This document shows, piece after piece, positions 7,970-16,085 of a DNA stretch of 64,000 nt. A model generated the notes under the pieces. That model was not told where the DNA came from and searched no databases. It saw only the letters and a list, made by a program, of their open reading frames with translations. Within the stretch, counting starts at the first letter, position 1. Each line of letters begins with the position of its first letter. The stretch comes from an uncultured Oceanospirillaceae bacterium (lineage in GTDB: Bacteria > Pseudomonadota > Gammaproteobacteria > Pseudomonadales > Balneatricaceae): the NCBI GenBank assembly GCA_913057435.1, contig CAJXNY010000021.1, forward strand, positions 21,369 to 85,368, in the 5' to 3' direction. A program made the position numbers and the translations under genes.

Positions 7970-8506
7970 TTAAGCAGACGCGCTGGAGGCCAGCGTTTCG
8001 ATGGTCAGGCTGTGGTTAGTGAAAACGCAGATATCACCGGCAATGTGCAGGCTTTTCTCGACGATGTCACGGGCATTGAGTTCGGTGTTATCCACCAGTG
8101 CACGGGCCGAGGCCAGGGCGAAGTTACCACCGGAGCCAATCGCGATGACGCCATCTTCTGGTTCGATAATGTCGCCATTACCGGAGATCAGGAAAGTTTT
8201 CTCGGCGTTGGCAACCAGCATCAGCGCTTCGAGCTTGCGCAGTACGCGATCGCTGCGCCATTCGCGGGCCAGGTGGATGCAGGAGTTCACGATGTTGCCG
8301 CTGTGTTTTTCCAGCTGCTGCTCGAACAGATCACGCAGGGTGATGGCGTCGGCGGTGCTGCCTGCGAAGCCGGTGATGACCTTGTGTTTGGTGATCTGGC
8401 TGACTTTACGGGCGGTACCTTTCATTACGGTGTTGCCCAGGGAGACCTGGCCGTCGCCACCGACAACGACCTGGTCGCCACGGCGAACGGAAACAATCGT
8501 GGTCAT
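7970..8506 (-). CDS. hslV: ATP-dependent protease peptidase subunit HslV
   Basis: The 178-residue N-terminal threonine peptidase begins MTTIVSVRR; after Met removal Thr is the nucleophile. [14 protein letters not shown] and [12 protein letters not shown] are family-conserved. It forms the double hexameric chamber of HslVU. It is the first gene of the heat-shock pair with a matching sigma-32 promoter 34-62 bp upstream. Confidence 0.97.
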   Translation of the reverse strand: MTTIVSVRRGDQVVVGGDGQVSLGNTVMKGTARKVSQITKHKVITGFAGSTADAITLRDLFEQQLEKHSGNIVNSCIHLAREWRSDRVLRKLEALMLVANAEKTFLISGNGDIIEPEDGVIAIGSGGNFALASARALVDNTELNARDIVEKSLHIAGDICVFTNHSLTIETLASSASA

Positions 8507-8539
8507 GCAATGCTCCAGTGATAAATGTGATTTCCAGAT

Positions 8540-8568
8540 ATATGGGGATAACGGTTGCTGGTTTCAAG
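8540..8568 (-). promoter_or_regulatory. Sigma-32 heat-shock promoter of hslVU
   Basis: The minus strand has CTTGAAA (8568-8562), a 14-nt spacer, then CCCCATAT (8547-8540). This is a near-perfect match to the sigma-32 consensus CTTGAAA-N13/15-CCCCATnT and lies 34 bp upstream of the hslV start. Confidence 0.9.
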
Positions 8569-8610
8569 TATATGACGGTGACGGGGTTTTAATGGCGTTG
8601 ATCTGTGTGC

Positions 8611-9282
8611 TCAGAAGCGCAGTTGCTGCACCGTGCTGACGGCCAGCTGGTCGAGCAGGGCGGGGTCGGTGGAGAGAATGGCGGCGCTGCCCTGGGCCAG
8701 TGGAATGATCCGGCCATGCAGGTGGTGGTGGCTGAAATGTTGCACCGGCTGATCGGTTTCGCTGGGCATCAGAAACACACTGGCGCTGCCCTGGACAGTC
8801 TGGACCGTGAGGTGAACCGCCAGATGGCCGCGCACGGCGCAGGTGCCCGCGTAGCTGATATTGGTTTGTGGATTGCTGAACCGGTAGCCCAGCCGCTGGG
8901 CGACCAGTGCGACCGTGGACGCTGATACCGGCTGACGGTTGTACAGGGTGTTGGGCTCGTCAGCGATGTGCTGCAACAGTTCATCGCCCAGCGCCGGGGT
9001 CTGGGGCCAGTTAAGGAAGCTGGTCAGGGCGACGCTGAGCACCAGGGTGGCGGCTGCGGCCAGCGGCCAGCGTGCTGTTCGGCGTTGTTCTGGAATCTGT
9101 TTAAGGCGCTGCGCCAGCCCTGCCGGTGTGCTGTGCTGTAAACCGGTGTTCAGCTCAGCCTCAAGCGCACGGGCCTGTTGCAGCCAGCGTTGACGGTCGT
9201 TGCTGTGGCGCGCAGCCTGCTCAATCGCGGGGCTGCCGGTGTCTCCGCTGAGGACCTTGCGCCGGAACTCCAGATCATCCAA
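8611..9282 (-). CDS. DUF3379 membrane protein, putative anti-sigma factor
   Basis: The 223-residue protein has a cytosolic N-terminal helical part (EFRRKVLSGDTGSP, typical DUF3379) and one membrane segment around residues 72-90 (WPLAAAATLVLSVALTSFL). A periplasmic C-terminal domain follows. It starts with TTG at 9282, directly after the sigma-factor stop (TGATTG), with AAGG as ribosome site. Adjacency and topology suggest it restrains the ECF sigma factor, probably in response to a periplasmic signal. Opposite strand to the bufferin cluster it likely helps control. The anti-sigma role is inferred. Confidence 0.75.
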   Translation of the reverse strand: MDDLEFRRKVLSGDTGSPAIEQAARHSNDRQRWLQQARALEAELNTGLQHSTPAGLAQRLKQIPEQRRTARWPLAAAATLVLSVALTSFLNWPQTPALGDELLQHIADEPNTLYNRQPVSASTVALVAQRLGYRFSNPQTNISYAGTCAVRGHLAVHLTVQTVQGSASVFLMPSETDQPVQHFSHHHLHGRIIPLAQGSAAILSTDPALLDQLAVSTVQQLRF

Positions 9283-9825
9283 TCAGATTACCTTCCGGGT
9301 TATTTCAAAGGGCTTTTTTACGGTGCTGCCCAGCTGTTGTTGCAGTTGCTGGCGCGCCCGGTAGAGCCGTGACTGTACCGCCGACTCAGTTAATGCCAGC
9401 TCGGCGCTGATCTCTTCAATGGAGTAGCCACCCAGTATCTGCATCAGCATGGGTTCCATGTAGCCGGGCTCCAGCGCGAGAATGGCGCGGTGCAGCTGGT
9501 AGCGTTGCAGTTCATGCTCTGCACTGTAGCTATCAGTATGTTCAACGTCCAGCGCCAGTTCCTGGTGGCCATTGCTCTGTTTGTCCAGCCAGCGCAGGTG
9601 CTCCCGGCGCAGGATGGTGATCAGCCAGCTGCGCCCGGCTTCGGGGCAGCTGAGCTGGTTGAGGTGCTGCCAGGCTCGCACAAAGACCTCTTGCACCAGA
9701 TCTTCGGCGCGGGCGTGATCACCACAGAGCCAGACGGCATAGCTGTACAGCGGCTGGTGGTGCTGATCAACCAGCGTTTCGAATCGGCTGCGACTACGCC
9801 AGCTGAACAGTTCACGGATTCCCAT
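9283..9825 (-). CDS. ECF-family RNA polymerase sigma factor
   Basis: This 180-residue group 4 sigma factor has a region 2 segment LVDQHHQPLYSYAVWLCGDHARAEDLVQEVFVRAW and a region 4 helix-turn-helix, YSIEEISAELALTESAVQSRLYRARQQL. It has GGAG 7 nt before ATG. It is coupled to the DUF3379 gene and divergent from bufA1 across a 280-bp gap. ECF sigma factors next to DUF2282/DUF692 genes are recurrent in metal-stress bufferin loci, so its target is probably the bufA promoter. Confidence 0.88.
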   Translation of the reverse strand: MGIRELFSWRSRSRFETLVDQHHQPLYSYAVWLCGDHARAEDLVQEVFVRAWQHLNQLSCPEAGRSWLITILRREHLRWLDKQSNGHQELALDVEHTDSYSAEHELQRYQLHRAILALEPGYMEPMLMQILGGYSIEEISAELALTESAVQSRLYRARQQLQQQLGSTVKKPFEITRKVI

Positions 9826-10105
9826 GGATAACTCCGACGATGTAAAGAGGGGGGAGGTGAAGCCAGGCTTTGACCGCAGGCTTGCTCTCAGTTCGAGAGC
9901 GTTGATTCAAAAAAATTCAAAAATTTTCAAAAAACTTTGCAAGCTTTCCTACACTTATCGGGTCTTTATCTGTGAGCACGTTGCTCGCGTTTTGAAAGAG
10001 GTCTCGGTGTCGGCTGGTTCTGGCTGGTGTGTACACGGTCATGGTGACGGGAGACCTCGGTTTTAACTCGCTGTTTAGCTTAATAAAAATACTGGAGAAC
10101 GAACT
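9826..10105. promoter_or_regulatory. Divergent control region, ECF sigma / bufA
   Basis: The gap has an A/T tract (AAAAATTCAAAAATTTTC near 9910) and a hairpin GCTCTC/GAGAGC around 9884-9901. I could not assign an ECF -35/-10 pair with confidence. Immediately before bufA, AATAAAAAT (10082-10090) lies next to the GGAG ribosome site and matches the AAnAAnAA Hfq/Crc motif. Confidence 0.5.
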
Positions 10106-10357
10106 ATGAATCGTCGTGATGCAATCAAATCTGCTGCAATCGCAGGTGTACTGGCTATGGGTATGGCTGCAGCTACAGGTGCGGTAGCCGGTAAGCCAGG
10201 TATGGAAAAATGCCAGGGTGTGGTTAAGGCTGGTATGAACGACTGTGGTACGGCGTCGCACAGCTGTGCAGGTATGGCGAAAGCCGATAATGATGCCAGC
10301 GAATGGGTATACGTACCTGAAGGTACCTGTAAGAAAATCGGTGGCACGATCAAGTAA
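10106..10357 (+). CDS. bufA1: Bufferin precursor, DUF2282 family (BufA1-like)
   Basis: The 83-residue precursor has a signal peptide with a twin-arginine-like start (MNRRDAIK) and a probable cut after AVA at residue 28. The core has four cysteines (36, 47, 54, 75) in the DUF2282 pattern EKCxGVVKAGxNDC...HSCAG...VPEGTC. In characterised bufferins, cysteines of such exported peptides are converted by a DUF692 enzyme with its DUF2063 partner, yielding copper-binding thiooxazoles. The modifying genes follow directly. It has a strong GGAG ribosome site. The role, periplasmic copper buffering, is taken from the family. Confidence 0.9.
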   Translation: MNRRDAIKSAAIAGVLAMGMAAATGAVAGKPGMEKCQGVVKAGMNDCGTASHSCAGMAKADNDASEWVYVPEGTCKKIGGTIK

Positions 10358-10444
10358 TCGGGCATACCTGGCTGGCCTGTGCCGGGCGCATACCCGGCGG
10401 GCTGGCCACTACCCTGACGGCGCTTATTATCTAAGGGAGCTGCG

Positions 10445-11275
10445 ATGACCAGCGAAGTGATTTCCGGGGTCGGGCTGGGGCTACGGTCCTGCCACTATCA
10501 GCATATTCTGGCCGAACAGCCTGTGGTGCCCTGGTTTGAGGTGATGACCGATAACTACATGGGTGCTGGCGGCCAGCCTCACCACTATCTGCAACAGATT
10601 GCCGCGCAATACCCGCTGACTTTCCACGGTGTCGGCCTGTCACTGGGGTCCGTACGACCGCTGAGCGACAGCTATCTTGATCGACTGGCTGAGCTGATTG
10701 ATATCTATCAGCCCGCCTGGGTCTCCGAGCATCTGTGCTGGAGCGCCAATACCCAACATAACAGCCATGATCTGTTACCCATGCCCTATACCGAGGCTGC
10801 GGTGCGCCATATGAGCGAGCGTATCAGCCAGGTGCAGGAGCGGCTGGGGCGACGGATTCTGGTGGAAAACCTGTCCAGTTACGTGACTTTTGCCGAGTCT
10901 GAAATGACCGAGTGGGAGTACATTAGCGAAATCTGCCAGCGGGCGGATTGTGATCTGTTACTGGACATCAACAATATTCATGTCAGTGCCGTAAATCACG
11001 GCTTTGATGCCCGCGAGTATCTGGCGGGCATGCCGCTGGCGCGGGTGCGGGAGATGCATCTGGCCGGTTATGAAGTGCAGGGTGATCTGCTGCTTGATTC
11101 CCACAGTCAGCCGGTGCATCCGCCGGTGTGGCAGCTATATCGCGAAGCGGTTGCGCTGACCGGGCCGGTGCCGACGCTGATTGAGTGGGATAACGATATA
11201 CCGGCGTTTTCGGTGCTGGAACAGGAAGCTCGGCAGGCGCAGCAGATCTGTCAGGAGGTGGCCGATGCAGCCTGA
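10445..11275 (+). CDS. bufB1: DUF692 multinuclear iron oxidase (BufB/MbnB-like)
   Basis: The 276-residue TIM-barrel protein of the DUF692 (MNIO) family has the metal-site motifs FHGVGLSLGS, SEHLCW, VENLSSY, LLLDINNIHVSA, MHLAGY and LIEWD. These provide the His, Glu, Asp and Asn ligands of the mixed-valent iron centre. MNIO enzymes oxidatively rearrange precursor cysteines. It starts at ATG 10445 after AAGGGAG and overlaps the next gene by 11 nt, the usual B-C coupling. Confidence 0.93.
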   Translation: MTSEVISGVGLGLRSCHYQHILAEQPVVPWFEVMTDNYMGAGGQPHHYLQQIAAQYPLTFHGVGLSLGSVRPLSDSYLDRLAELIDIYQPAWVSEHLCWSANTQHNSHDLLPMPYTEAAVRHMSERISQVQERLGRRILVENLSSYVTFAESEMTEWEYISEICQRADCDLLLDINNIHVSAVNHGFDAREYLAGMPLARVREMHLAGYEVQGDLLLDSHSQPVHPPVWQLYREAVALTGPVPTLIEWDNDIPAFSVLEQEARQAQQICQEVADAA

Positions 11276-12050
11276 CGACATCGCTGCGCTGCAGCAGCTG
11301 GCGCAGTTTCAGCAGCAATTTCTCGACCGGCTTTATTTTCAGCAACCGCTGACGGCGTTAACGGTTAACCGCGCGGCCTGTGGTGCAGAGGCGGAACAAT
11401 GTCTGGAAACTTATCGGGGCAGTCTGTACGGGGGTCTGAATAAGGCGCTGGCAGAGATCTACCCGGTGTGTCGGCAGTTTGTCGGTGAGACGTTTTTTAG
11501 TGCCATGGCCGATCGTTACATCAGCCGTTATCCCTCAACGGTGGAGCGGCTGGATGATTATGGCCAGAGTTTTGCCGAGTTTCTGGCCTGTTTCGAACCG
11601 GTACATACCTTGCCGCAGTTACCGACGCTGGCACGGCTGGAGTGGGCCTGGCATCGGGCGTTCCATGCGGCCCAACCAGCGCCTTTTGATTTTGACCGGT
11701 TCGCCGATGCCTGCCAGCACAACAGTGGCGGCATTCAGTTTCAGCTGGCACCAGAGCTGACACTGTTACTGGCGGAATACCCGGTGGATCTGTTCTGGCA
11801 ATGGCATCAGTCTGATGGGCCGGCGGAGATGCCAGCCCTGACAGAGATGGAGTTGCCGTTGCTGATCTTCAGACCGGGTGTGCAGGTCCACATTGAGCGG
11901 CTCGAGAAAGTAGCCTGGCAATTTCTGCAGCAGCTACAGCGAGACCCCTCACTCAATGGGCTGTGCGAAGTGCTGGGCGATCAGGTAACCCCTTTGCTGC
12001 CCCAGGCCATTGAACGTGGCTGGATCAGCGGTTTTACAGTGGAGTTGTAG
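11265..12050 (+). CDS. bufC1: DUF2063 partner protein (BufC/HvfC-like)
   Basis: The 261-residue protein has the DUF2063 start (AALQQLAQFQQQFLDRL) and central YRGSLYGGLNKALAEIYPVC.QFVGETFF. In HvfC/BufC this part binds the precursor leader and docks with the DUF692 enzyme. A C-terminal domain follows. The start at 11265 is chosen for its AGGAGG site inside the end of bufB1; a longer in-frame extension lacks family similarity. Confidence 0.9.
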   Translation: MQPDDIAALQQLAQFQQQFLDRLYFQQPLTALTVNRAACGAEAEQCLETYRGSLYGGLNKALAEIYPVCRQFVGETFFSAMADRYISRYPSTVERLDDYGQSFAEFLACFEPVHTLPQLPTLARLEWAWHRAFHAAQPAPFDFDRFADACQHNSGGIQFQLAPELTLLLAEYPVDLFWQWHQSDGPAEMPALTEMELPLLIFRPGVQVHIERLEKVAWQFLQQLQRDPSLNGLCEVLGDQVTPLLPQAIERGWISGFTVEL

Positions 12051-12054
12051 TTTG

Positions 12055-12501
12055 ATGCATGGATTTATGGCGTTTTCCCACCGACTGACGGCGCTCACGC
12101 TGCCGTTACAGCAGCTATTTGCGCTGGTATTACGGGTATGGCTGTTTGAGGTGTTTTTCAGCTCCGGGCTGACCAAAATTCAGAGCTGGTCCAGTACCCT
12201 GGCGTTATTTGAATATGAGTACAGCGTGCCGGTTATTCCCCCCGAGCTGGCTGCCTGGCTGGCGACCGCCGGTGAACTGGTGCTGCCAGTCTTACTGGTG
12301 GTGGGTCTGCTCAGTCGCTTCAGTGCGCTGGGGCTGTTTGTCCTCAATGCGGTGGCAGCGATCTCCTACCCGGATATAAGTCTGGCCGGGGTGCAACAGC
12401 ACATTATGTGGGGGGTGATGCTGGCGTACCTTAGCGTGCATGGGGGTGGCGTGTTGTCGGTCGATAAGCTGCTGGCAAAGCGCTGGCCACAACAGGACTG
12501 A
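12055..12501 (+). CDS. DoxX family membrane protein
   Basis: The 148-residue DoxX-like protein has four predicted membrane segments, e.g. LVLRVWLFEVFFSSGLTKI, LPVLLVVGLLSRFSALGLFV and IMWGVMLAYLSVH. DoxX proteins commonly close bufferin clusters, suggesting a membrane redox or quinone-linked role in peptide maturation, not proven. ATG at 12055 has GGAG 10 nt upstream, 4 bp after the bufC1 stop. Confidence 0.85.
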   Translation: MHGFMAFSHRLTALTLPLQQLFALVLRVWLFEVFFSSGLTKIQSWSSTLALFEYEYSVPVIPPELAAWLATAGELVLPVLLVVGLLSRFSALGLFVLNAVAAISYPDISLAGVQQHIMWGVMLAYLSVHGGGVLSVDKLLAKRWPQQD

Positions 12502-12638
12502 TGCTGGCTGGGCGGTAATATCGTTGCCGACCGCCTGGCCTTTTCTGACACATAAAATTCACCCTGCAATAAACAATGTCTAGTCTATGCTGAATTAACA
12601 CCCTGGATGGCAATACAGCACATGCTCAAGGAGGGGCG

Positions 12639-13442
12639 ATGTCACTACCGTTACCCTGCTACCCCGCGATGACCCTGCTGGAAGGTTTTCAGCGCCAGTT
12701 TCTGGATCAGTTTTGCAGTTTCCAGCCGGTGGGTGAAGACCCACCCCCGCTGGCATTTCAGCATGACCTGCCCGACACCCTGATGCGTGCCCTGACCGAG
12801 CTGTACAGCGGCTGCCAGGCGTTGCTGGGCGACTCTTTTTTTGACGATCTCTGTAGCCATTATCTGCGCAGTTACCCGCCATCGATTCAGCGGCTGGACA
12901 GCTTTGGTGATCATATGGCGCAGTTTATGGCCAGCTTTGTACCCGCCCGCCATACCACCCAGCTACCGGCACTTGCCCGGCTTGAGTGGGCAATTTTTCA
13001 GGCGTGTCGGGCAACGCCATATGCTGCGTTTGATTTTGATGGCTTTAAAGCTGCCCGCTGGCAGCAGCCTGAACGGATCCGCCTGCAGCTGGCCCCGGGC
13101 CTGAACCTGTTACAGGCGGAATACGCGGTTGATCTGCTCTGGCAGCATCATCACCAGCAGCTGGGTGCGGCCGGGTTGAAGTTTCTCGACCATGGCGCAG
13201 TGCGGCTGGTGGTACTGGCCTGTGAGGGTCAATTACAGATTGAACGGCTGAATGAGGGAAGCTGGCACAGTCTGTTGCAGCTATTGCGTGATCCACAGCT
13301 GAGCAGTTTTGACCGGGCTTTGTCAGAGTACGGTTCGGATCAGCTGGACTGGGCGGTGCAGCGTGGCTGGATAGCGGGTTTCAGCGTCGTAGCAGAAGCG
13401 GTAGTGGCGGAGGGGGGAACAGAAAAACAGCAGGCGGGTTAG
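12639..13442 (+). CDS. Second DUF2063 protein (BufC paralog)
   Basis: The 267-residue protein is recognisably paralogous to bufC1: LLEGFQRQFLDQF, ALTELYSGCQALLGDSFFDDL, RLDSFGDHMAQF.ASF, LPALARLEWA.FQA, LLQAEYAVDLLWQHHH. It has its own AAGGAGG site and a 138-bp gap before it, so it may have a separate promoter. No second precursor or DUF692 gene is adjacent. It may serve a second precursor elsewhere or be a duplicate under relaxed selection. Confidence 0.85.
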   Translation: MSLPLPCYPAMTLLEGFQRQFLDQFCSFQPVGEDPPPLAFQHDLPDTLMRALTELYSGCQALLGDSFFDDLCSHYLRSYPPSIQRLDSFGDHMAQFMASFVPARHTTQLPALARLEWAIFQACRATPYAAFDFDGFKAARWQQPERIRLQLAPGLNLLQAEYAVDLLWQHHHQQLGAAGLKFLDHGAVRLVVLACEGQLQIERLNEGSWHSLLQLLRDPQLSSFDRALSEYGSDQLDWAVQRGWIAGFSVVAEAVVAEGGTEKQQAG

Positions 13443-13478
13443 CGTGAAAGGGCTGTCCCGCCTGCTTGTGTCAGCAGA

Positions 13479-14144
13479 TTACTTGAGTTTGATTTCCATC
13501 GGCTGAATCCGTTGGCGGACCAGCTTGTCCTGCGCCCGGTTGAGCAACGAACGGTTATCAAACGGCCCCACCCTGACCCGATACCAGGTGCCATTTTGGC
13601 CATTGGATTTACTGGTATGGGCGTTGGGCATGCCCATCAGAATCAGCTTTGCACGCATCCGTTCAGCATCGGCTGCCTTGCGAAATGAACCTGCCTGCAG
13701 TAAATAGCGATACTGCATTTTGGCATCTTTAGGGGTGGATTTGTAGACATCCACCTGCTCCGTTTTGACTTCGCTCTTTGGCAGCATGTTATAAAACTCG
13801 AACCGCTCTTCGTCGCCAGCCGGTGCCTCAGCAGTGGCTTTGGCTGCGGTTTTAGTGGCCGCTTTGGGTTGCGGTTTTGCTGCCGGCTGGCTGACGCTGG
13901 CCGGTTTCTTTACTGGCGTTGTCGACGAGCCGATCTGAGTCAGGCTGTATAACAGCCATGCCATGCCGCCCAGCATGGCGAGGGCCACAACAATCTTCAG
14001 CCAGGGTGCGGAAGTGCGCACAGGTGGCGGTGGTGGCGGGGGTGCTGCGGCACGGCGGTTCCCTTTATTGGCCGTTCGTTTCGGTTCGGCGCGGCTGGCG
14101 CTGCGCCCTCCTGCCTTAGGTCCATAATCTTTGCGTGCCGCCAT
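13479..14144 (-). CDS. SPOR-domain membrane protein
   Basis: The 221-residue single-pass protein has a basic cytosolic N-terminus with a run of seven prolines and a membrane helix at about 50-68 (IVVALAMLGGMAWLLYSL). An Ala/Lys-rich linker follows, then a C-terminal SPOR domain (RYLLQAGSFRKAADAERMRAKLILMG...WYRVRVGPFDNRS). SPOR domains bind denuded peptidoglycan at the division septum. Position directly after argS matches the FtsN-like SPOR gene of Pseudomonas. FtsN identity is probable but not certain. Confidence 0.85.
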   Translation of the reverse strand: MAARKDYGPKAGGRSASRAEPKRTANKGNRRAAAPPPPPPPVRTSAPWLKIVVALAMLGGMAWLLYSLTQIGSSTTPVKKPASVSQPAAKPQPKAATKTAAKATAEAPAGDEERFEFYNMLPKSEVKTEQVDVYKSTPKDAKMQYRYLLQAGSFRKAADAERMRAKLILMGMPNAHTSKSNGQNGTWYRVRVGPFDNRSLLNRAQDKLVRQRIQPMEIKLK

Positions 14145-14148
14145 GGGG

Positions 14149-15909
14149 TTACATCTGCTCCGGTGCGTTGACGCCCAGCAGTGTCAGGCCGTTGTTCAGT
14201 ACCTGACGGGCCGCCTCGCTGAGGGTGACACGGGCATTACGCAGCTCGGCCTCTTCAATCAGCATTTTGTTGGCGTTGTAGTAGGAATGGAAATCGTTGG
14301 CCAGTTCGCGCAGGTAGTTAGCCAGCATATGTGGCTCATAACTTTCGGCGGCGGCGGTCAGCACTTCCGGGTATTTGCTCAGTTTGGTGATCAGATCTTT
14401 TTCGTGCTCAGTATTAAGCAGCGCCAGATTTGCCAGACCGGATTCTTTGTCCCAGGCCCAGCCGCTTTCTTTCAGCTTGCGCTGCACAGAGCAGACACGG
14501 GCGTGGGCGTACTGAATGTAGTACACCGGGTTGTCTTTGGATTCAGATTTGGCCAGCTCCAGATCGAAATCCATATGCTGTTCTGCTTTACGGGTCACGT
14601 AGAAGAAGCGGCAGGCATCGTTGCCCACTTCGTCGCGCAGTTCACGCAGGGTGACAAACGAACCTGAACGGGTGGACATGGCCAGACGCTCTTCGCCACG
14701 GTACAGAATAGCGAACTGTACCAGTCGTACCATCAACCGTTCCGGGTCATAGCCCAGTGCCTGACAGGCGGCTTTCATCCGGGCAATGTAACCGTGATGA
14801 TCGGCACCCCAGATGTACAGCACCTTGTCGAAGCCACGCTCGAATTTGTTTTTCAGGTAAGCGATATCGGACGCGAAGTAGGTGGTCGCGCCATTGGCAC
14901 GGCGTACAACGCGGTCTTTATCGTCACCGAAATCGGTGGAGCGAAACCACAGGTTGCCTTCTTTTTCGAACAGGTAACCGTTTTCCTGCAGGGTGTTCAG
15001 GGCACTGTCAACGTCGCCATTGCTGGTCAGGCCACGTTCGGAGAACCATTCCTGGTAGTTAACACCAAAGCCGGACAGGTCGTCCTGGATATCCGCCAGG
15101 ATGGAGTCCAGCGCGGCATTAAAGAAGATGCCGTAGCCTGCGTCACCGAGCAGCGCTTTGGCGCGTTCAATCAGGGCATCAATATGGACTTCTTTATCGC
15201 CGCCCTGCGGCTCGTCGACCGGAATATTGGCCATCACCTGAGCGATGTCACGGTTGTACTGATCGCCGTGCTGATCGAATACGGCGGCGGCGATATCGTG
15301 GATGTACGCGCCTTTGTAGCCATTGCTCGGGAAGGTCAGTTCGGCACCACATTTTTCCAGGTAACGCAGCCAGACACTGGTGCCCAGGATGTTCATCTGG
15401 CGACCGGCGTCGTTGACGTAGTACTCACGTTCAACCGGCACACCCGCTGCTTCCAGCAGATCAGCAACGGAGGCACCGTAAGCCGCGCCACGACCATGAC
15501 CAACATGCAGCGGGCCGGTCGGGTTGGCAGAGACAAACTCAACCTGGGTGCGGGCTTTGCTCGCCGCGCGGCCACGGCCAAAGGCAGTCTGCTCGGTGAG
15601 GATCTGTCCCACGACAGCGGCAGTCGAGGCCTGGGTGACGAAGAAGTTGATAAAACCTGGGCCAGCCAGTTCGGTTTTTTCAATCAGATCAGACTGTGGC
15701 AGTGCAGCAAGCAGCGCCTGGGCCAGTTCGCGCGGGTTGCGTCGGGCGGGTTTGGCCAGCGTCAGGGCAATGTTGGAGGCGAAATCACCGTGTGACTTGT
15801 CTCGGGTATTTTCAACCATGATGTTGGGTTGAGTGTCGCCGGGCAGTGTGCCGTCAGCCTTCAGGGCATCGACAGCAGACGCGATCAGTTGCGCTATTTG
15901 TTCTTTCAT
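14149..15909 (-). CDS. argS: Arginine--tRNA ligase
   Basis: The 586-residue class I synthetase has the HIGH-type motif (GPLHVGHGRGAAYG) near 130, an N-terminal Add1 domain (MKEQIAQLIASAVDAL) and the C-terminal DALR anticodon domain. The KMSK loop is degenerate (LAMSTRSGSFVTL), as in many bacterial ArgRS. It charges tRNA-Arg. The start at 15909 fits the family; upstream in-frame codons are not conserved. It is followed 4 bp later by the SPOR gene. Confidence 0.96.
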   Translation of the reverse strand: MKEQIAQLIASAVDALKADGTLPGDTQPNIMVENTRDKSHGDFASNIALTLAKPARRNPRELAQALLAALPQSDLIEKTELAGPGFINFFVTQASTAAVVGQILTEQTAFGRGRAASKARTQVEFVSANPTGPLHVGHGRGAAYGASVADLLEAAGVPVEREYYVNDAGRQMNILGTSVWLRYLEKCGAELTFPSNGYKGAYIHDIAAAVFDQHGDQYNRDIAQVMANIPVDEPQGGDKEVHIDALIERAKALLGDAGYGIFFNAALDSILADIQDDLSGFGVNYQEWFSERGLTSNGDVDSALNTLQENGYLFEKEGNLWFRSTDFGDDKDRVVRRANGATTYFASDIAYLKNKFERGFDKVLYIWGADHHGYIARMKAACQALGYDPERLMVRLVQFAILYRGEERLAMSTRSGSFVTLRELRDEVGNDACRFFYVTRKAEQHMDFDLELAKSESKDNPVYYIQYAHARVCSVQRKLKESGWAWDKESGLANLALLNTEHEKDLITKLSKYPEVLTAAAESYEPHMLANYLRELANDFHSYYNANKMLIEEAELRNARVTLSEAARQVLNNGLTLLGVNAPEQM

Positions 15910-16046
15910 CAGTCTGATAAATACCGAATGGAGGGTTACTTCGAATAGCATGGTACAGAACCACACAGGAGCCCGGTATTATCACGTGATCTGGCGGAAT
16001 TGTTAAGGGGCTGGCTGGCTGTTTTTTACGCAGGGAAAAACCATGG

Positions 16047-16076
16047 CGTTGGTGGCTGTGTCGACAGCCACCAACG
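16047..16076 (-). terminator. 13-bp perfect hairpin after the chemoreceptor gene
   Basis: CGTTGGTGGCTGT (16047-16059), loop GTCG, then the exact complement (16064-16076). It lies just beyond the chemoreceptor stop in its transcription direction; on that strand TTTTT follows 4 nt later. Probably a terminator, although the T-run is short. Confidence 0.6.
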
Positions 16077-16085
16077 GAGCGGGGG

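Noticed and set aside
6573..7973. 466-residue frame opposite hslU
   Set aside because: Shadow of a strongly conserved gene; composition (many Phe, Gln, Val, Gly) is typical of an antisense frame.
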